NCBI GenBank assembly: GCA_963930655.1
Contig: OZ005613.1
Span: 8,068,501 to 8,132,500, forward strand
Length of the DNA stretch: 64,000 bases
Direction of reading: 5' to 3'
DNA from: Myrica gale
Taxonomy: Eukaryota > Streptophyta > Magnoliopsida > Fagales > Myricaceae
The translations under genes were made by a program, and so were the position numbers. Shown here one piece after another: positions 12,514 through 22,740 of the stretch. The notes under the pieces were generated by a model. That model saw only the letters and a list, made by a program, of their open reading frames with translations. It was not told the origin of the DNA and did no database searches. The number at the start of each line of letters is the position of its first letter. The first letter of the stretch is position 1.

Positions 12514-13130
12514 ATGGATAAGAGCTGGATTTATGAGGCTGATAGACTCAAAAATGCGAAGTATAGTGATGGTGTTCGTGATTTTATGAGTGTTGCCCGT
12601 AGTTATGCAGATAGTCAGGGTCTGATAAGATGTCCATGTAAGAGATGTAATAATGTGTTGTTCCAACGTGTGGACGGGATGAAGGATCATTTATTCATAA
12701 TTGGGCTTGACCAGAGTTACACTCATTGGGTATTTCACGGAGAGTCAATTTCAGAAGTTCCTAACCAGGTGGTAAATTTTGAACCTGAACCGGGCAGCGA
12801 GGACTCTGAGGGGAAAAATAAATGATGATATGAGAGACCTGTTAGGAGATTTTGAGGCGGGAGCAGGGGTTGATGAGAATATACCGGGTTCTGAAACAGT
12901 CCAGAAGATTCTGCGTATACCAAGTTATGGGCGGATGCTGAGCGAGAGTTGTAGCCCGGGTGTAAGAAGTACTCCAATTTGTCTTTCATTGTCAGGTTAC
13001 TTAATGTGAAGTCGGAGAATAATTTGACTGTAAAGGCGTTTGAAGATATGTTGGGATTGATAAAAGATGCTTTGCCGGAGGGGGAGACACTTCCTAAATC
13101 TTATTATGAGGCAAAAAAGTGAAGAAATAA
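12514..13130 (+). pseudogene. CACTA TNP2 transposase, N-terminal fragment
   Basis: It starts MDKSWIYEADRLKNAKYSDG, followed by IRCPCKRCNNVLFQ, the zinc-like Cys cluster of the transposase-associated domain, and YTHWVFHGES, a hallmark of TNP2 N-termini. After a frameshift near 12825 the sequence continues with KYSNLSFIVRLLNVKSENN and a 'LPEGETLPKSYYEAKK' segment. It should continue for several hundred residues through the catalytic region but stops near 13140-13240, where a 57-bp direct repeat marks an internal deletion. The next block is TNPA-like. Confidence 0.85.
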
Positions 13131-13155
13131 TTTAGGATTTAGCTACGATAACATA

Positions 13156-13236
13156 CATGCGTGCTTAAATGATTGTGTACTGTTTTAGAAGGAGCACAGT
13201 GAGGAGTACACACATGCGTGCTTAAATGATTGTGTA
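13156..13236 (+). repeat. 24-bp direct repeat at the TNP2 deletion point
   Basis: Positions 13156-13179 recur exactly at 13213-13236 (offset 57 bp). The repeated piece encodes the (H)AC.NDC-like stretch of TNP2, so it is probably a by-product of the deletion that removed the rest of the transposase gene. Confidence 0.8.
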
Positions 13237-13249
13237 ATGCTTATTTGTG

Positions 13250-14095
13250 TTAAAAATTGTAAATGTACAATGCAGAGGAGGAGTGCGATCAACAAGGAGA
13301 ATAGAGCTAACCTGAAGATTGTACACACATCGGGAGTGAGGTCCTTCCAACGCGTTAGAGCGTTGTTAGCAAGTAGTAAATTTACATTTTTATTATTTAT
13401 TATTAAAATAAATTACTTAGGTATTTTAATATGCATGTTCTATATTTCTTTTGGTGTACAGAAAAATCCAGAATCTGATGAAATTAGTCCTTCGTTACTT
13501 TATAAAAAGACGCATACTATTAAGGATGACATGTGGACTTCAGAAGATGCACGAGAAAATTTTGTAAGTTGTAACGTTAGTTTTAATGATGCATTCATAT
13601 GCTTTTATGTTTAATATGTACTATTTTTATCTTATTTTCTATTTTTTAGGAAAAAAATAGAGGCGTTACAGTTGCAGCACGAGTCAGAGGGAAAGTCATA
13701 CACCGAAGTGGAGATCTTCACTAAGGTGGTGGGGATGAAAGCGGGTTACGTGCGAGGTTTAGGCCATTCAGTGTGGTCTGTTGGATCATCTTCATCAGCA
13801 TCGTCCGTTGATTTGTCCCCAAGATTGGAAGAGACAATATTACAGATTGAGGAGATGAGGACTAAATTGTTGGAATATGAAATGCTTTTGGTTAAGCGGT
13901 CAAATATTGAGCAGACGATGCGAGAGATCTACAGATGATGGAGGAGCAGCAATAGAAAAAAGAAGAAGAGCACCAGAAGATGATGCAAGAGCAGCAAAGT
14001 AACCTAGTAGAACAACAAGAACAAAGGATGCAACTAATGGCAGAGTAGATGAGACAGATGCAGTCTCGTTCGACACCCAAACGAAAATTTGGGTA
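13250..14095 (+). pseudogene. TNPA-like / Ptta-En-Spm transposase block
   Basis: Coding blocks with intron-like breaks read RRSAINKENRANLKIVHTSG, SFQRVRALLA, then 'LLYKKTHTIKDDMWTSEDAR'. After an AT-rich intron ending TTTTTTAG (~13650) comes SEGKSYTEVEIFTKVVGMKA and GYVRGLGHSVW. These are typical of the plant En/Spm second transposase (N-terminal 'RS.INK.NR..L...HT.GS.SF', C-terminal 'TE.EIF..V.G...GYVRGLG'). A Gln/Glu-rich coiled tail follows (EEMRTKLLEYEML, then QQQ-rich). Intron sites are plausible, but stops occur in the tail (TAG near 13953). It may have supplied the protein that binds the subterminal motifs. Confidence 0.75.
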
Positions 14096-14259
14096 GATTT
14101 AGGTATTTTTACTATTTTGTCTGTATTTATCGATTATGTATTCTATTTACTTTTAATAACGATTGCATATTTGTAGATATTTTATTATATTATAATTAGT
14201 AAATATCTTTATATTTATATTATTTCATAAATTTTAATTAAATTAATTCAAATATAGAA

Positions 14260-14940
14260 AACCGTTCGAACGGTTTTTAAATGTCGTTCGCACAGGCCTT
14301 TTTCGTTGCTAGCGTGCGCACGCATAACTATCCATTTGCACACTTTGCTTAAATTCGCTAGTCCGAACAGTGTCTATCGCGTCCACACAGTCTTTAAATA
14401 AGAAACCGTGCGCACGATACACCAAAACGTTCGAACTTGTTCAACGTACAAGGAGTCCGAACTGTATACGTAAAGGTTCGAATAGCTTTTTCAGATGACA
14501 AAAGCTTTTTGTCATAATGAAACTACGGTGCGGACGTCTTCAAAAATGCGTCCGGACAGACTCACATCATCGTTTGGATGTTTATATACAATGGTGCAGA
14601 CGTTTATTACGTGACAAAATATATTTTCATCACATTGGATTAATCATTTGCATGAGCTGTGCGAACGTATACAGAGAACGTTCGCACAGCTCATGTGAAC
14701 GGATGGACTGTACTGGGCATGATGATTTTGAATTTCGTCAGTATAGCACCAAACCGTTTAGACGACTTTATAAAATCGTCCGAACGGTTTTAAGTGACAG
14801 AACACGAAAATCGTCACATAAAACATTGGCTGAATGGGGCTTTAGGTGACAACTCGGTTTTTTCACCCAAAACCTTAAGTGACGAAATTTGTACTTTGGG
14901 TGACGAATTTTTTTGTCACCCAAAGTGTTTTTTCTTGTAG
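14260..14940 (+). repeat. CACTA right subterminal motif array
   Basis: Dense GTTCGAACG, CGTGCGCACG and CGTCCGGAC variants precede the terminal AGGTGAC/GTCACC motifs and the right terminal repeat. It mirrors the left array. Confidence 0.7.
14651..14695. repeat. Perfect 18-bp inverted repeat, 9-nt loop
   Basis: Arm CATGAGCTGTGCGAACGT (14651-14668) is followed by a 9-nt loop and its exact complement (14678-14695). It lies in the right subterminal array and includes the CpG motif core, so it could present paired protein-binding sites or form a hairpin. Confidence 0.9.
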
Positions 14941-14942
14941 TG

Positions 14943-15590
14943 TTGGGATTGACTTCCGATGGTTTTCATCCCTTCAGGCATATAAGTAGCCAGCATATCA
15001 TATAGATAGTAATGCTTGTACTGTATAACCTACCACCATGGAAGTGTATGAAAGACCCTATATGATAATGAATTGACTAATACTAGGATGAGAGAACTGA
15101 GGAATGATATTGATGTGCACTTAGAGTCATTGATCATTGAGTTACAGGATTTGTAGAATGTTGTAGACGGGGAATGATTTTCCTAATTAGTGTGATTTTT
15201 CAAATTGAAGCACTATGGGAAACTTAGTCTCTTTGGCTTGTAGTTATGAGACAATATCTAGACATTTTCTAGGTTGGTCGATTTAATATCACTTTATGTA
15301 TCTCACTGAACAGTCTTTGGGTAGGGTTGAGCATTTTGTGAAAGATACTAAAATAGAGCACGTGCAAAGGGTTGATCACGAAAGTCCAATTTGTACCAGA
15401 GTATTTGACATTTTGTTCTATGTATCTCTGAGGTATTGAAACTAGATTTAATCGAAGAAAAAAAAAATAATGCTGAAGCGAGAGAGCCATCAATAAGTAG
15501 TACATTGTGGAAATGATATACTCGGCCGTTGGGAGTTAGCAATATATACGATATGGATCCGGAAGAGACTAAAAAAGTGTGTTGTTATAA
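14943..15590 (+). pseudogene. CACTA TNP2 transposase pseudogene, 3' continuation
   Basis: Directly after the TTG duplication the frame reads GLTSDGFHPF, then MLVLYNLPPWKCMKDP, then RNDIDVHLESLIIELQDL, in the same order as the family's LGLASDGFNPF, YNLPPW and DIDVYLQPLIDELK. Removing the inserted element and one TTG joins this in frame to ...RRKIYL upstream. Later pieces include YIVEMIYSAVGS with stops. It is decayed beyond function. Confidence 0.85.
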
Positions 15591-16281
15591 TTAATAATTT
15601 ATAGGAAGGCGACCCATACATAGATTAAGTGTCCAAAATCTATTAATTTAAAGCAATTTTAGATCTTTAGTAATGATAATTTAAACACATAACATTTTTT
15701 ACGTGCAATGAGCATTTTGTCACATTAAGAGATGGAGTGGTTAATGATACAACATGTTGGCACAAAGAAAAATTCCCGGAATGGTCCTTGCAGTGGGTAA
15801 GTATGTGCAATTGCGAAGAATGCATCTCTCAAATTTAGATCCAAACTTCTCGCTCGAACCCTATTGAATCGTGTCTCTCACTATATTAGAAGAGTATAGA
15901 ACGATATTGAACAAAAAAACATTGAACCCTTAATTTTCATTAGGACAAAATAGAACAAAAAACACGCACTCGTCCGAATAGTGTTATGTTTGTACGAATG
16001 AATATTTTTGAGATAGACTGTTCATTCCGTTGCACAAAAAAAAAGCCGATGCATCTTGTTTGATGCTTTTAGACGATAGTTTTTGGTACATTAAACAGAA
16101 AAAAATCTGTCTCAAAAACCACTTTTTGGGACAAAATGATTTTCCCGTCCCAAAAGTGATTATTGATACACTCGTTGGAATGGTTTGATCAATTCGTCCC
16201 GAAAGACCTTTGGGGACGGAAACCGAATTTGTTGTAGTGTGTTATGAACGATCTTTTGGGACAGAAACTATTGTTGTAGTG
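15591..16281 (+). repeat. Right end of the old CACTA, with a doubled terminal repeat
   Basis: Motifs such as TTTTTGGGACAAAA, CCCAAAAGTG and GTCCCGAAAGACC fill 16075-16230. Two CACTA right ends follow: ...TTTGTTGTAGTG ending at 16239, and ...ATTGTTGTAGTG ending at 16281, each preceded by 'TTTGGGGACGGAAAC' or 'TTTTGGGACAGAAAC'. 15591-16070 is non-coding element interior. Confidence 0.75.
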
Positions 16282-17136
16282 GGTCAAGACACTATAAAAA
16301 GTTGTGAAACATTGTGATTCTTAGCGAGAATTATTCTCTTTTTCCCAATTGATTCTAGATGATCTGGACCAAATGTCGTACTCCTTGCACTATTTCAAAC
16401 GCATGCAAATCATAGGAAATAATTAAAAAATGATGAAAAACCACAACCTGAACACATTACGGAGAGAATATCAGCAACTTAATTCTCTGTATATGTATGC
16501 ACCTGAAAGTTGTCTCGTTTTAGAGACTTAATTTATAAACTATTAATTGATATATATAATATTACTCTATCGAATATCAAAAGTTGAAGAAACTTGAAAA
16601 AACAAGAAAATATTGTAATCGATATTTTCTCGTTTACGAACAAAGAAAAAGAATTTTAGTACTCGCTCGTTTCTTTTTTTTTCCGTAGCTTCACGCATCA
16701 TTTGTTTCATATGTTCCTTCTTGGTGTATATGACATTAACATAGCTCCATAATGCGTGGGGAGATGATTCGGGACCCCCAATGTGCGTAAAAACAGACAG
16801 AAATGACTTTTATAAGTGGGCCAATAATGGGTTTAACCTCGTGGATATTAGCCTGAAAATCCAGTCACCCGTGAAGGTACTTAACCGGTGGTGTTTGGCA
16901 CAAATATTCTTGTATCTTTTCACGAGAATAAGTTGATTTGGGAGATGATCTAGAAAGAGACTTCAAGTTAGGCAAGTGGGAACTCAACCGCAATTATTAA
17001 CTAAAATGAAAAATTAAAGTTGACTTCGTGTACTAGTAGTTCCATAGCTCCTCTATATAAGTGCCATCCCACATGCTCTTGTTATCACCAAACCCCTCTT
17101 CTAGCTTCCTTCCCTATCCATCAATCAGATAAGTAC
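16282..17136 (+). promoter_or_regulatory. Upstream region and core promoter of the PSY-like gene
   Basis: No transposon is recognised here. A TATATAA box at 17054-17060 lies 77 bp before the ATG at 17137, which puts transcription start near 17085-17090 and gives a short leader. An ORF start at 17020 lies upstream of this box, so the longer reading is rejected. Nothing else is recognised with confidence. Confidence 0.6.
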
Positions 17137-17599
17137 ATGATGGTGCAGAAAGCAGCTCTTCTGAGACTGTTGGTTCTCTTCCTAGGTCTCTCATATATTG
17201 TCTCCACTGCTGCTACTCCGACAACTAGTAAGCGCATTCTTGGGTATAATCGTAGCTTTGATACAGCTCTTATATTCCTTACTTTATAACGTTGAGCGAT
17301 TTATCAATTTTTTTCTGATTATTAGGAAGCCTCGAGTCAAACAAGTTTGATCCACCAGCTGAAGATCTCCCGTTTCAGGTCACTATATTATCTGTCATAT
17401 TTGATTGCTCGATCTGCAATTCCAATCCAGCCATTTTCATAAGTTATCTTGTGACTTGCAGGGTGCAACGGACTTCAAGCACGGAGAGGAACTGTTTGAT
17501 GTGGGAGAAGGATTTGCAGGGGCAAGGATAGATTTTGAAACCGCAGATTACGAGCCTACCGGACCAAACAAAGGACATACTCCTCCTCGAAAACCTTAA
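17137..17599 (+). CDS. PSY-like secreted tyrosine-sulfated peptide precursor
   Basis: Three exons (17137-17227, 17326-17378, 17462-17599) with GT...AG introns encode 93 residues. Residues 1-25 form a signal peptide: a short N-terminus, then hydrophobic LLRLLVLFLGLSYIV with a small-residue cleavage region STAA. The middle is acidic (EDLPFQ, EELFDVGEGF). The C-terminus reads FETADYEPTGPNKGHTPP. Against Arabidopsis PSY1 the invariant spacing D1-Y2, N8, H11, P13 is kept. The acidic residue directly before Tyr is what tyrosylprotein sulfotransferase needs. PSY peptides are secreted growth signals read by leucine-rich-repeat receptor kinases. The precursor is slightly longer than PSY1 (about 75 residues), and the peptide ends almost at the stop codon. 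Both introns keep the frame with no stop, and a TATA box sits upstream, so this looks intact. The exact subfamily is uncertain. Confidence 0.72.
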
Positions 17600-20500
17600 G
17601 CGCTATCTAATTTGTACGATGTGTGTGTCTTTGGATCCTGTGAAATATGCTCTGTCATCACTTGCTACTGAACGTGCTTTTCCTTGTCCATATTCTTAAG
17701 TTGTGTTGCCTTCTGTTGCTACTGAATCTTGGAAAGCGTGCTGTTTGTATATAGCGTGCGACCTAGGAGGTCTTTATATGTATGTTTAAGAAGTGCAATG
17801 GTACCGAGGGTTGTGGTTTGGTAATTTGTTCCTCTTATGTTTTGTTCCGCTCCATACTGTTTTGTTCGGTTTAAGTCAATATGCTGATCGGCGAGCAAGG
17901 CAAATCTAGTCAGCCAAAAAACTAGAGACGAATTAAAAGTTTAGGTCGTAGCTATAGTTTCAGATCATAACGATCGAGCAGAAGAAAACGAGAATAAATA
18001 ACACATGGTGTAAAAGAATATAGTTTCAGATCAGACTTCCAGAGAATCAAGCCTGGACAAATTTTAGATCAATAATTCCCAATAATCTCTCCTCAAATGG
18101 CACAATATGGTTGAAAAGGGAAGCTGAAGCACACAACCTCCTATGGATCCTCCTAAAAAATAGGTAAAAACTGGGAATCAAAGCACCTGCCAGCCGCCGC
18201 TTCATCAAACCCTATAAATAGTCAGTTTTTCAAGAGTCGAAGAGATCGAATTAGAAAAGAAAATCATTAATTAGATTGTTGATCAGATATATAAGTGTCA
18301 AGAGATTCATATTTAGTTCTGCGATTTGGCATTCGTTAAATGGGGACTGTGCCAATCAAATTACGACTCAAAAAAGATTGGAATTGGAGTAAATAAGAGA
18401 GAGAGAGAGCATGCAACAAAAGTTCTTTGCATTTCAGTTGAACGATAGAAGCACAACTGGATTCCTAAACGTTAGGTTTTGGACTAATGACTTATGAGGA
18501 AAAACAAAATGAAAGAGCAAGCAGGCCGCCGGGGGTTAAAACGATATTCCTTCTTGTTTTTTTGGGGGGGCCAGAAGCGCAGTGCTCCATGACTGGTTTT
18601 CTTCTCTTCTCACCTTAATTTCTTCTTGTTGCGTGAAGTAGTATCCCGTGGTTGCAGAATGTACAGTGTACAGTGTCAAATCAGTGTACAGTGTACGCGT
18701 CAAATCATGATATACTCATCTTTGCTCGGGAAAAAGAAAATTCAGAGACGGTGACGCGTTGTGTTCGATTAGGGTACAAACAGAAAAGCTTTCCAAAGTA
18801 CTCTTAGGGGTGAAAAAATATCGGTAATTGCCCAAAATGAGACGCGAACCTGGGAGCTTTGCTCTTCAAAACAGGATGTATGGAAGATGCCGAGGTTTTG
18901 ATAGAAAGGGTTAATTTGTTAGGCCCGTTTACTAGGCTTTTCCGAGCTTCCCTTTGCCCTTCTGCCCCGGGATGTAACTGCATTATAATTTACCAATCAG
19001 AAGGAAAAAAAAACAAACAAGATTTCCAAAGCATAAGAACAAAACATAGAGATCATGATACCGCCCCCGTCTACAGAGCTAGAAAAGAAGTGACCATGGG
19101 TTTAATTCATATTTCAATTTGTGTATGGTATTTTCTATATGTTATTTTTTTTGGAAATTAGATTTCGATGTCCACATTAATTCACACATTTTATAATTAA
19201 TTTTATACTTATAATTTGAACCCCAAGCTATAAACTATTATATATTACCCCCAAAAGTATTAATTAATATGTTTATAATTTACTGTACATAAGATTTTCT
19301 TAAATCACTTCTCTTTTTTTTTTTTAAAAAAAAATTAATAGTAAAAACTTAATATGAGATGAAAAGAAGACATATATATATATAGTTTTACCATGTACAT
19401 TACAAAAAGTCTGATAACGGGAGATTCCAAAATATATTTTCTCCTTTTTTTTTTACTTATTACTATCATTTTTCTTAGCATCGTGCTCTCTAGTGCTAGA
19501 GTACTGCAAAGTGTGAAACAACATAAACGCACTTGAAGTTTCGAGTATATGTTGGTTGCCGGGCAAATGAAACTGAAATTGTGCTTCAATCTAATTTGTG
19601 CAGTGCCGCCTAGGTCTACTACCCTAATGTCGAGGGAAAAGGAATAGATTTGCTGATCTTGTTGTGCATGCAGCCATTGCCACCTGAAGTAAGACAGGTT
19701 GAGCTACGTTGGTGATTGCAATGTGATGGCTCTTCAAAGTTACTTTCTAAGGAAAAACTATTTAGAAGCTGGTTGCTACAGCATCATTATAGATTGTTGG
19801 ACAGAAGCAGTACGTATGTTAAGAACATAATATTCCTCAATGATTCGCCAAATCTTTATGATTCCCACATAGTACTGGCCGCCTTATTTTTCTACAAGTG
19901 ACAGCTAGCTTGTGAAACTCGCTGCCATAGTGGGCAGCATTCGGTGCTTGTGCTTCAAATTAATGACACACTAAAGCTGGCTGCTGGACACCCACCCACC
20001 CACCCACCAACAGTATGGGAAGCAGAAGGAAAGGCTTAATGCAGGTTTTGCTTATGTTCCTATTTATGATTATTTAATTAAGGTTATTTATCGAGTACGA
20101 GTACGGGAAAGACATTCTATTGTTTTTTCAACATACATTATATATGTTGGAACTTAATAATCACTCGTTACGAAAGGTTCTGATCAATTTATAACGTATA
20201 AAGTGCACCCACTGTACCAAACTCTTGTTAAAGAAGAAGATGAGATTTTTCTAATATTGGAGTACACGGCCAGGTACAGAAGAAGCAATTTTTATGCATT
20301 TAATTATCACTCGTGGGAATTGAGTTTGGGAAAGCATGGATATTAAGGCCAAACTCTGTACCGTCTGAAAGAAGCAATTATATGCACGAAGTTGACAGCG
20401 GATTGTCTGCATGCATCTACTTATCTATGTTATAACATTAATGTGCCATGAGTGAATGGTTAGAATACTTGTCATAAAAAACCAGCAAATCAACCATATT

Positions 20501-20638
20501 TCAAAAAGAAAATAAAACTTCATCCTGTTTGTTTTGTCTTGCACATAATTGTATTCAAGTTACCTATATTGATGGGTATGTTGTTATGTCTTGCAATGTC
20601 ATATAAAAATTATTCTTTTAGCTAAATTCTAAATAAAT
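17600..20638. other. Intergenic region, no gene supported
   Basis: The first ~250 bp is probably the 3' UTR of the PSY-like gene. A promoter-like CCTATAAATAG sits at 18210-18220, but no coding sequence follows on either strand. An (AG)n run lies at about 18391-18408. A direct repeat of 'GTGTACAGTGTAC' type lies at about 18665-18705. Poly(T/A) and TA tracts occur at 19310-19385. ORFs at 18859-19161 and 19716-19901 have no recognisable content and skewed codon use. Confidence 0.5.
19988..20008 (+). repeat. (CCCA)n microsatellite
   Basis: About five consecutive CCCA units in the intergenic region. Confidence 0.9.
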
Positions 20639-20983
20639 TGTTGACTTTTAGTCATAATCCTTATTTTTATGATAATAATAAAATTAATTGAACTGGATAA
20701 TCAACAAAGATCAACATGAGCACGGAACGTACAATCGATCAAGCAACGATCAAATCAATGGAAGCGGCTTAGAAGTGAAAACTCATGAGTCTAAGGTAAC
20801 ATTTGTAACTCTAAGATCTTATTTCTGGCAAGGAGTTGAATCACACACTTCATATGTTTAAAACTAAACATAAACCTTTTTATCACAAGTTTGGTAATTA
20901 AATATGTCTCATGTATTTTCAAATCATACTCATATGAACTCCCAAATCATATTTATATCTTTGGGGAGTTAGTTTTTGTGATA
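20639..20983 (+). mobile_element. Truncated Sirevirus-type LTR, 5' part
   Basis: It starts TGTTGACTTTTAGTC and follows, with gaps, the first third of the LTR at 53009. Shared segments include 'GAATCACAC', 'ACCTTTTTATCAC' and 'GGGGAGTTAGTTTTT'. The rest of the LTR is missing, and the eL19 retrocopy's 3' region abuts at about 20985. Confidence 0.6.
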
Positions 20984-21251
20984 GGGTCTTAAAATGGTCA
21001 AAATTGTGCTTAAAAATAAATGAAAATACTGAAGATCTCCAAATCTAAGTCGAAGGACAATCAAATAGCAAAAGAAACCATCAATTAAACAAACTATCAA
21101 AATATTAAGGCTCCTTTTCTCTAGGGCATAAACTAACAAGTTCCAAAACCAACAAATAACACACATCGTCGTCAAAACTACTCTAGGACGGTAGCTAAGG
21201 ACAGATGAACCATCTAAAGCCATCCACCCTTCAGTTCTCCTCATAAAAGTC

Positions 21252-22092
21252 TCACTTCTTAGATTTCTTAGATGCCTGAGTAGGTTGAGAGGCAACAATA
21301 GGTGGCGCAGCTGCAGGAGCAGCAACTGGTTTTTCTCCGGGTCCCTGGGCCAAGTGTTCCCCCCTTCTAGCAAATTTCCTCTCCCTGCTGGCCTTGTTCT
21401 TTGCCTGCTTAGCTTCAAACTGATCAGATAAGGTCTTCTCTCTTGCCTTCTAGGCATTTGACTTGTGGATGCTCTCCATCAAGACTCGCTTGTTCTAAAA
21501 ACATTACCCTTCACCTTCATGTACATGTGCTTGTCAATCTTCTATGTTTCCCTGTACTTGCAGAGCAAGCGCCTGAGTATACGCATCCCCCTCATCCACA
21601 ACACTTTGGTGGGCAATCTGGCCTCCCGTGTACCCTTACGCTTACCATATCCAAAATGGCGTCCCTTCCTCTTGCCCTCATTCATACGGCGTGCACGAGA
21701 TCGTGAGTGAATCTTGGTTGGCTTCCTGATCATGAAACCATCCTTAAGCTCTGTTTGCGTAACAAAATATTATTCCCCTAAAATTTTATCATCATTACAA
21801 AATACTCTCTCTCATCACCTTTTCATCAATTTCCATACACTTTTCACCAACTTTTTCACTTTTACACCAATTTTTTCATTCTCTCTTCTCACTTTTCATC
21901 AACCCCAATACCTAAAAATTTAACCACCCTAAAATTTTACTTCTCAAACAAAGCCTTAACCAGCTTTCTTATATTTTGGCGAGAGTTGGCCATGGAGATT
22001 TCGTTGAATTTATTTTGGTCGATCCAAACCTTGCAACGACCGCACTTGAGAACGCTTGCGGCTAGCCGCTTCTGGAGCTTCAACGACACCAT
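21252..22092 (-). pseudogene. Processed pseudogene of ribosomal protein eL19
   Basis: Read on the minus strand from an ATG at 22092: [19 protein letters not shown], then [97 protein letters not shown]-like [19 protein letters not shown], and an Ala/Pro tail ending SKKSKK and TGA. That is essentially full-length cytosolic large-subunit protein L19 (about 209 codons once the inserted MITE is discounted). It has no introns, so it is a retrocopy. It is dead: a stop replaces the Ser after KYRET, another falls in the NA*KARE region, a frameshift follows NVF, and the MITE splits it. A 3'-UTR-like stretch continues to about 20985. No poly(A) tail is visible. Confidence 0.93.
21748..21954. mobile_element. 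207-bp MITE, TSD CTTAA
   Basis: Terminal inverted repeats GCTCTGTTTG and CAAACAAAGC flank AT/CT-rich DNA with no ORF. CTTAA is duplicated on both sides (21743-21747 and 21955-21959). Taking out the element and one CTTAA restores the eL19 reading KLVKDGF, which proves the insertion. The TIR resembles Tourist/PIF-Harbinger MITEs (G-rich start then TGTTTG, TTA/TAA within the duplication). The superfamily is inferred. Confidence 0.88.
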
Positions 22093-22740
22093 CTCTCTCA
22101 GTGGTAGCTGCTATGGCAGAGAGGCGTCAACTATAACCACTAGTGTCAGGACGTTGACAATGTGGTCATTCCACTTACGTCTTGCCAGAAAGTGTACAGG
22201 CAACGACTGCCGGGCAAAAGAAACGAAATGCAAATTTGAACTTCTAAATGGATAGATTGAGGGTAAAATGGGAATAAAAAATTTAAATGGCTCACCCCTT
22301 AGTTCAGTATTAACGGCTAAATCAGCTCTGGGAGTTAATCGACGTAAATCAGAAGATTGTGGGCCTAATGTCACGAAATCAAGACAAGGGGGTGTAAAGT
22401 GTCAGACACCCCTTAGTTCAGGGGTACAAATAATTTCCCCTTTTATTATTCTTAAAAATAGGAAAATCCCTAAAAGTAGTTATACTTAGCCGAAAATTAT
22501 GAGAAAATTTTTAAATAATGATTTATTACACTAAAAAATATTAAAATGCTATTCTTTCATGCTTTTAGCCCTAATGACATTTTTAAACTCATTTTTCTTC
22601 GATATTTTTGCCTATTATGTTATTTTCTTAACTACTATGCCAATAGAATATTTTCTAGCCTAACCCTGCATCTTAGGAGTAGTTTTAGAATTTATTTCAT
22701 TTAATTAGCTACAATAGGCATAGAAATTAGGTTTTATTGC
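22093..22740. other. Non-coding region between the retrocopy and the next LTR
   Basis: The first part may be 5' UTR of the eL19 retrocopy. A 'CCCCTTAGTTCAG' motif occurs twice (near 22297 and 22411), each beside sequence of 'TTAACGG' or 'GGGGTAC' type, suggesting the end of an unrecognised repeat. From 22440 it becomes AT-rich. No gene is supported. Confidence 0.4.

Larger units (their letters stand above)
5569..14942 (+). mobile_element. CACTA (En/Spm) element, 9374 bp, complete ends
   Basis: The left end is CACTACAAGAAATTATG and the right end TTTTTTCTTGTAGTG, imperfect inverted repeats starting CACTACAAGAAA. A 3-bp target duplication TTG flanks it (5566-5568 and 14943-14945), the CACTA norm. 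Both ends carry AGGTGAC/GTCACC motifs and long arrays of GTTCGGACG/CGTCCGAAC. In order it contains a solo LTR, a coiled-coil pseudogene, a Transposase_32-like pseudogene, the N-terminal part of TNP2, and a TNPA-like block. It was probably mobilised by a relative, because its TNP2 is only a fragment. Confidence 0.93.
4051..16239 (+). mobile_element. Old CACTA (En/Spm) element, split by a younger CACTA
   Basis: The right terminus reads TTTGTTGTAGTG at 16228-16239, the complement of a CACTACAACAAA terminal repeat. The left terminus is not visible, because a truncated LTR abuts at about 4050. The left flank holds TTCGGACATG-type subterminal motifs (4050-4330) and an untranslated leader matching that of the younger element (compare 4420-4730 with 12120-12430). 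TNP2 transposase pieces lie at 4782-5568 and 14943-15590. The younger CACTA at 5569-14942 separates them. Confidence 0.75.

Noticed and set aside
17020-17136. Longer start for the PSY-like gene at 17020
   Set aside because: It would begin upstream of the TATA box and place a Cys-rich non-signal sequence before the signal peptide.
18835-18900. tRNA-like T-loop (GCGAACCTGGGAGC)
   Set aside because: No stem pairs on either strand and no anticodon arm at the right distance.
19600-19910. Possible microRNA precursor or small gene
   Set aside because: No known miRNA sequence or long hairpin was recognised, and the ORF there has no domain.
20969-21457. 162-residue minus-strand ORF
   Set aside because: It is an out-of-frame reading of the 3' part and UTR of the eL19 retrocopy; the true frame reads [19 protein letters not shown] and ends SKKSKK.
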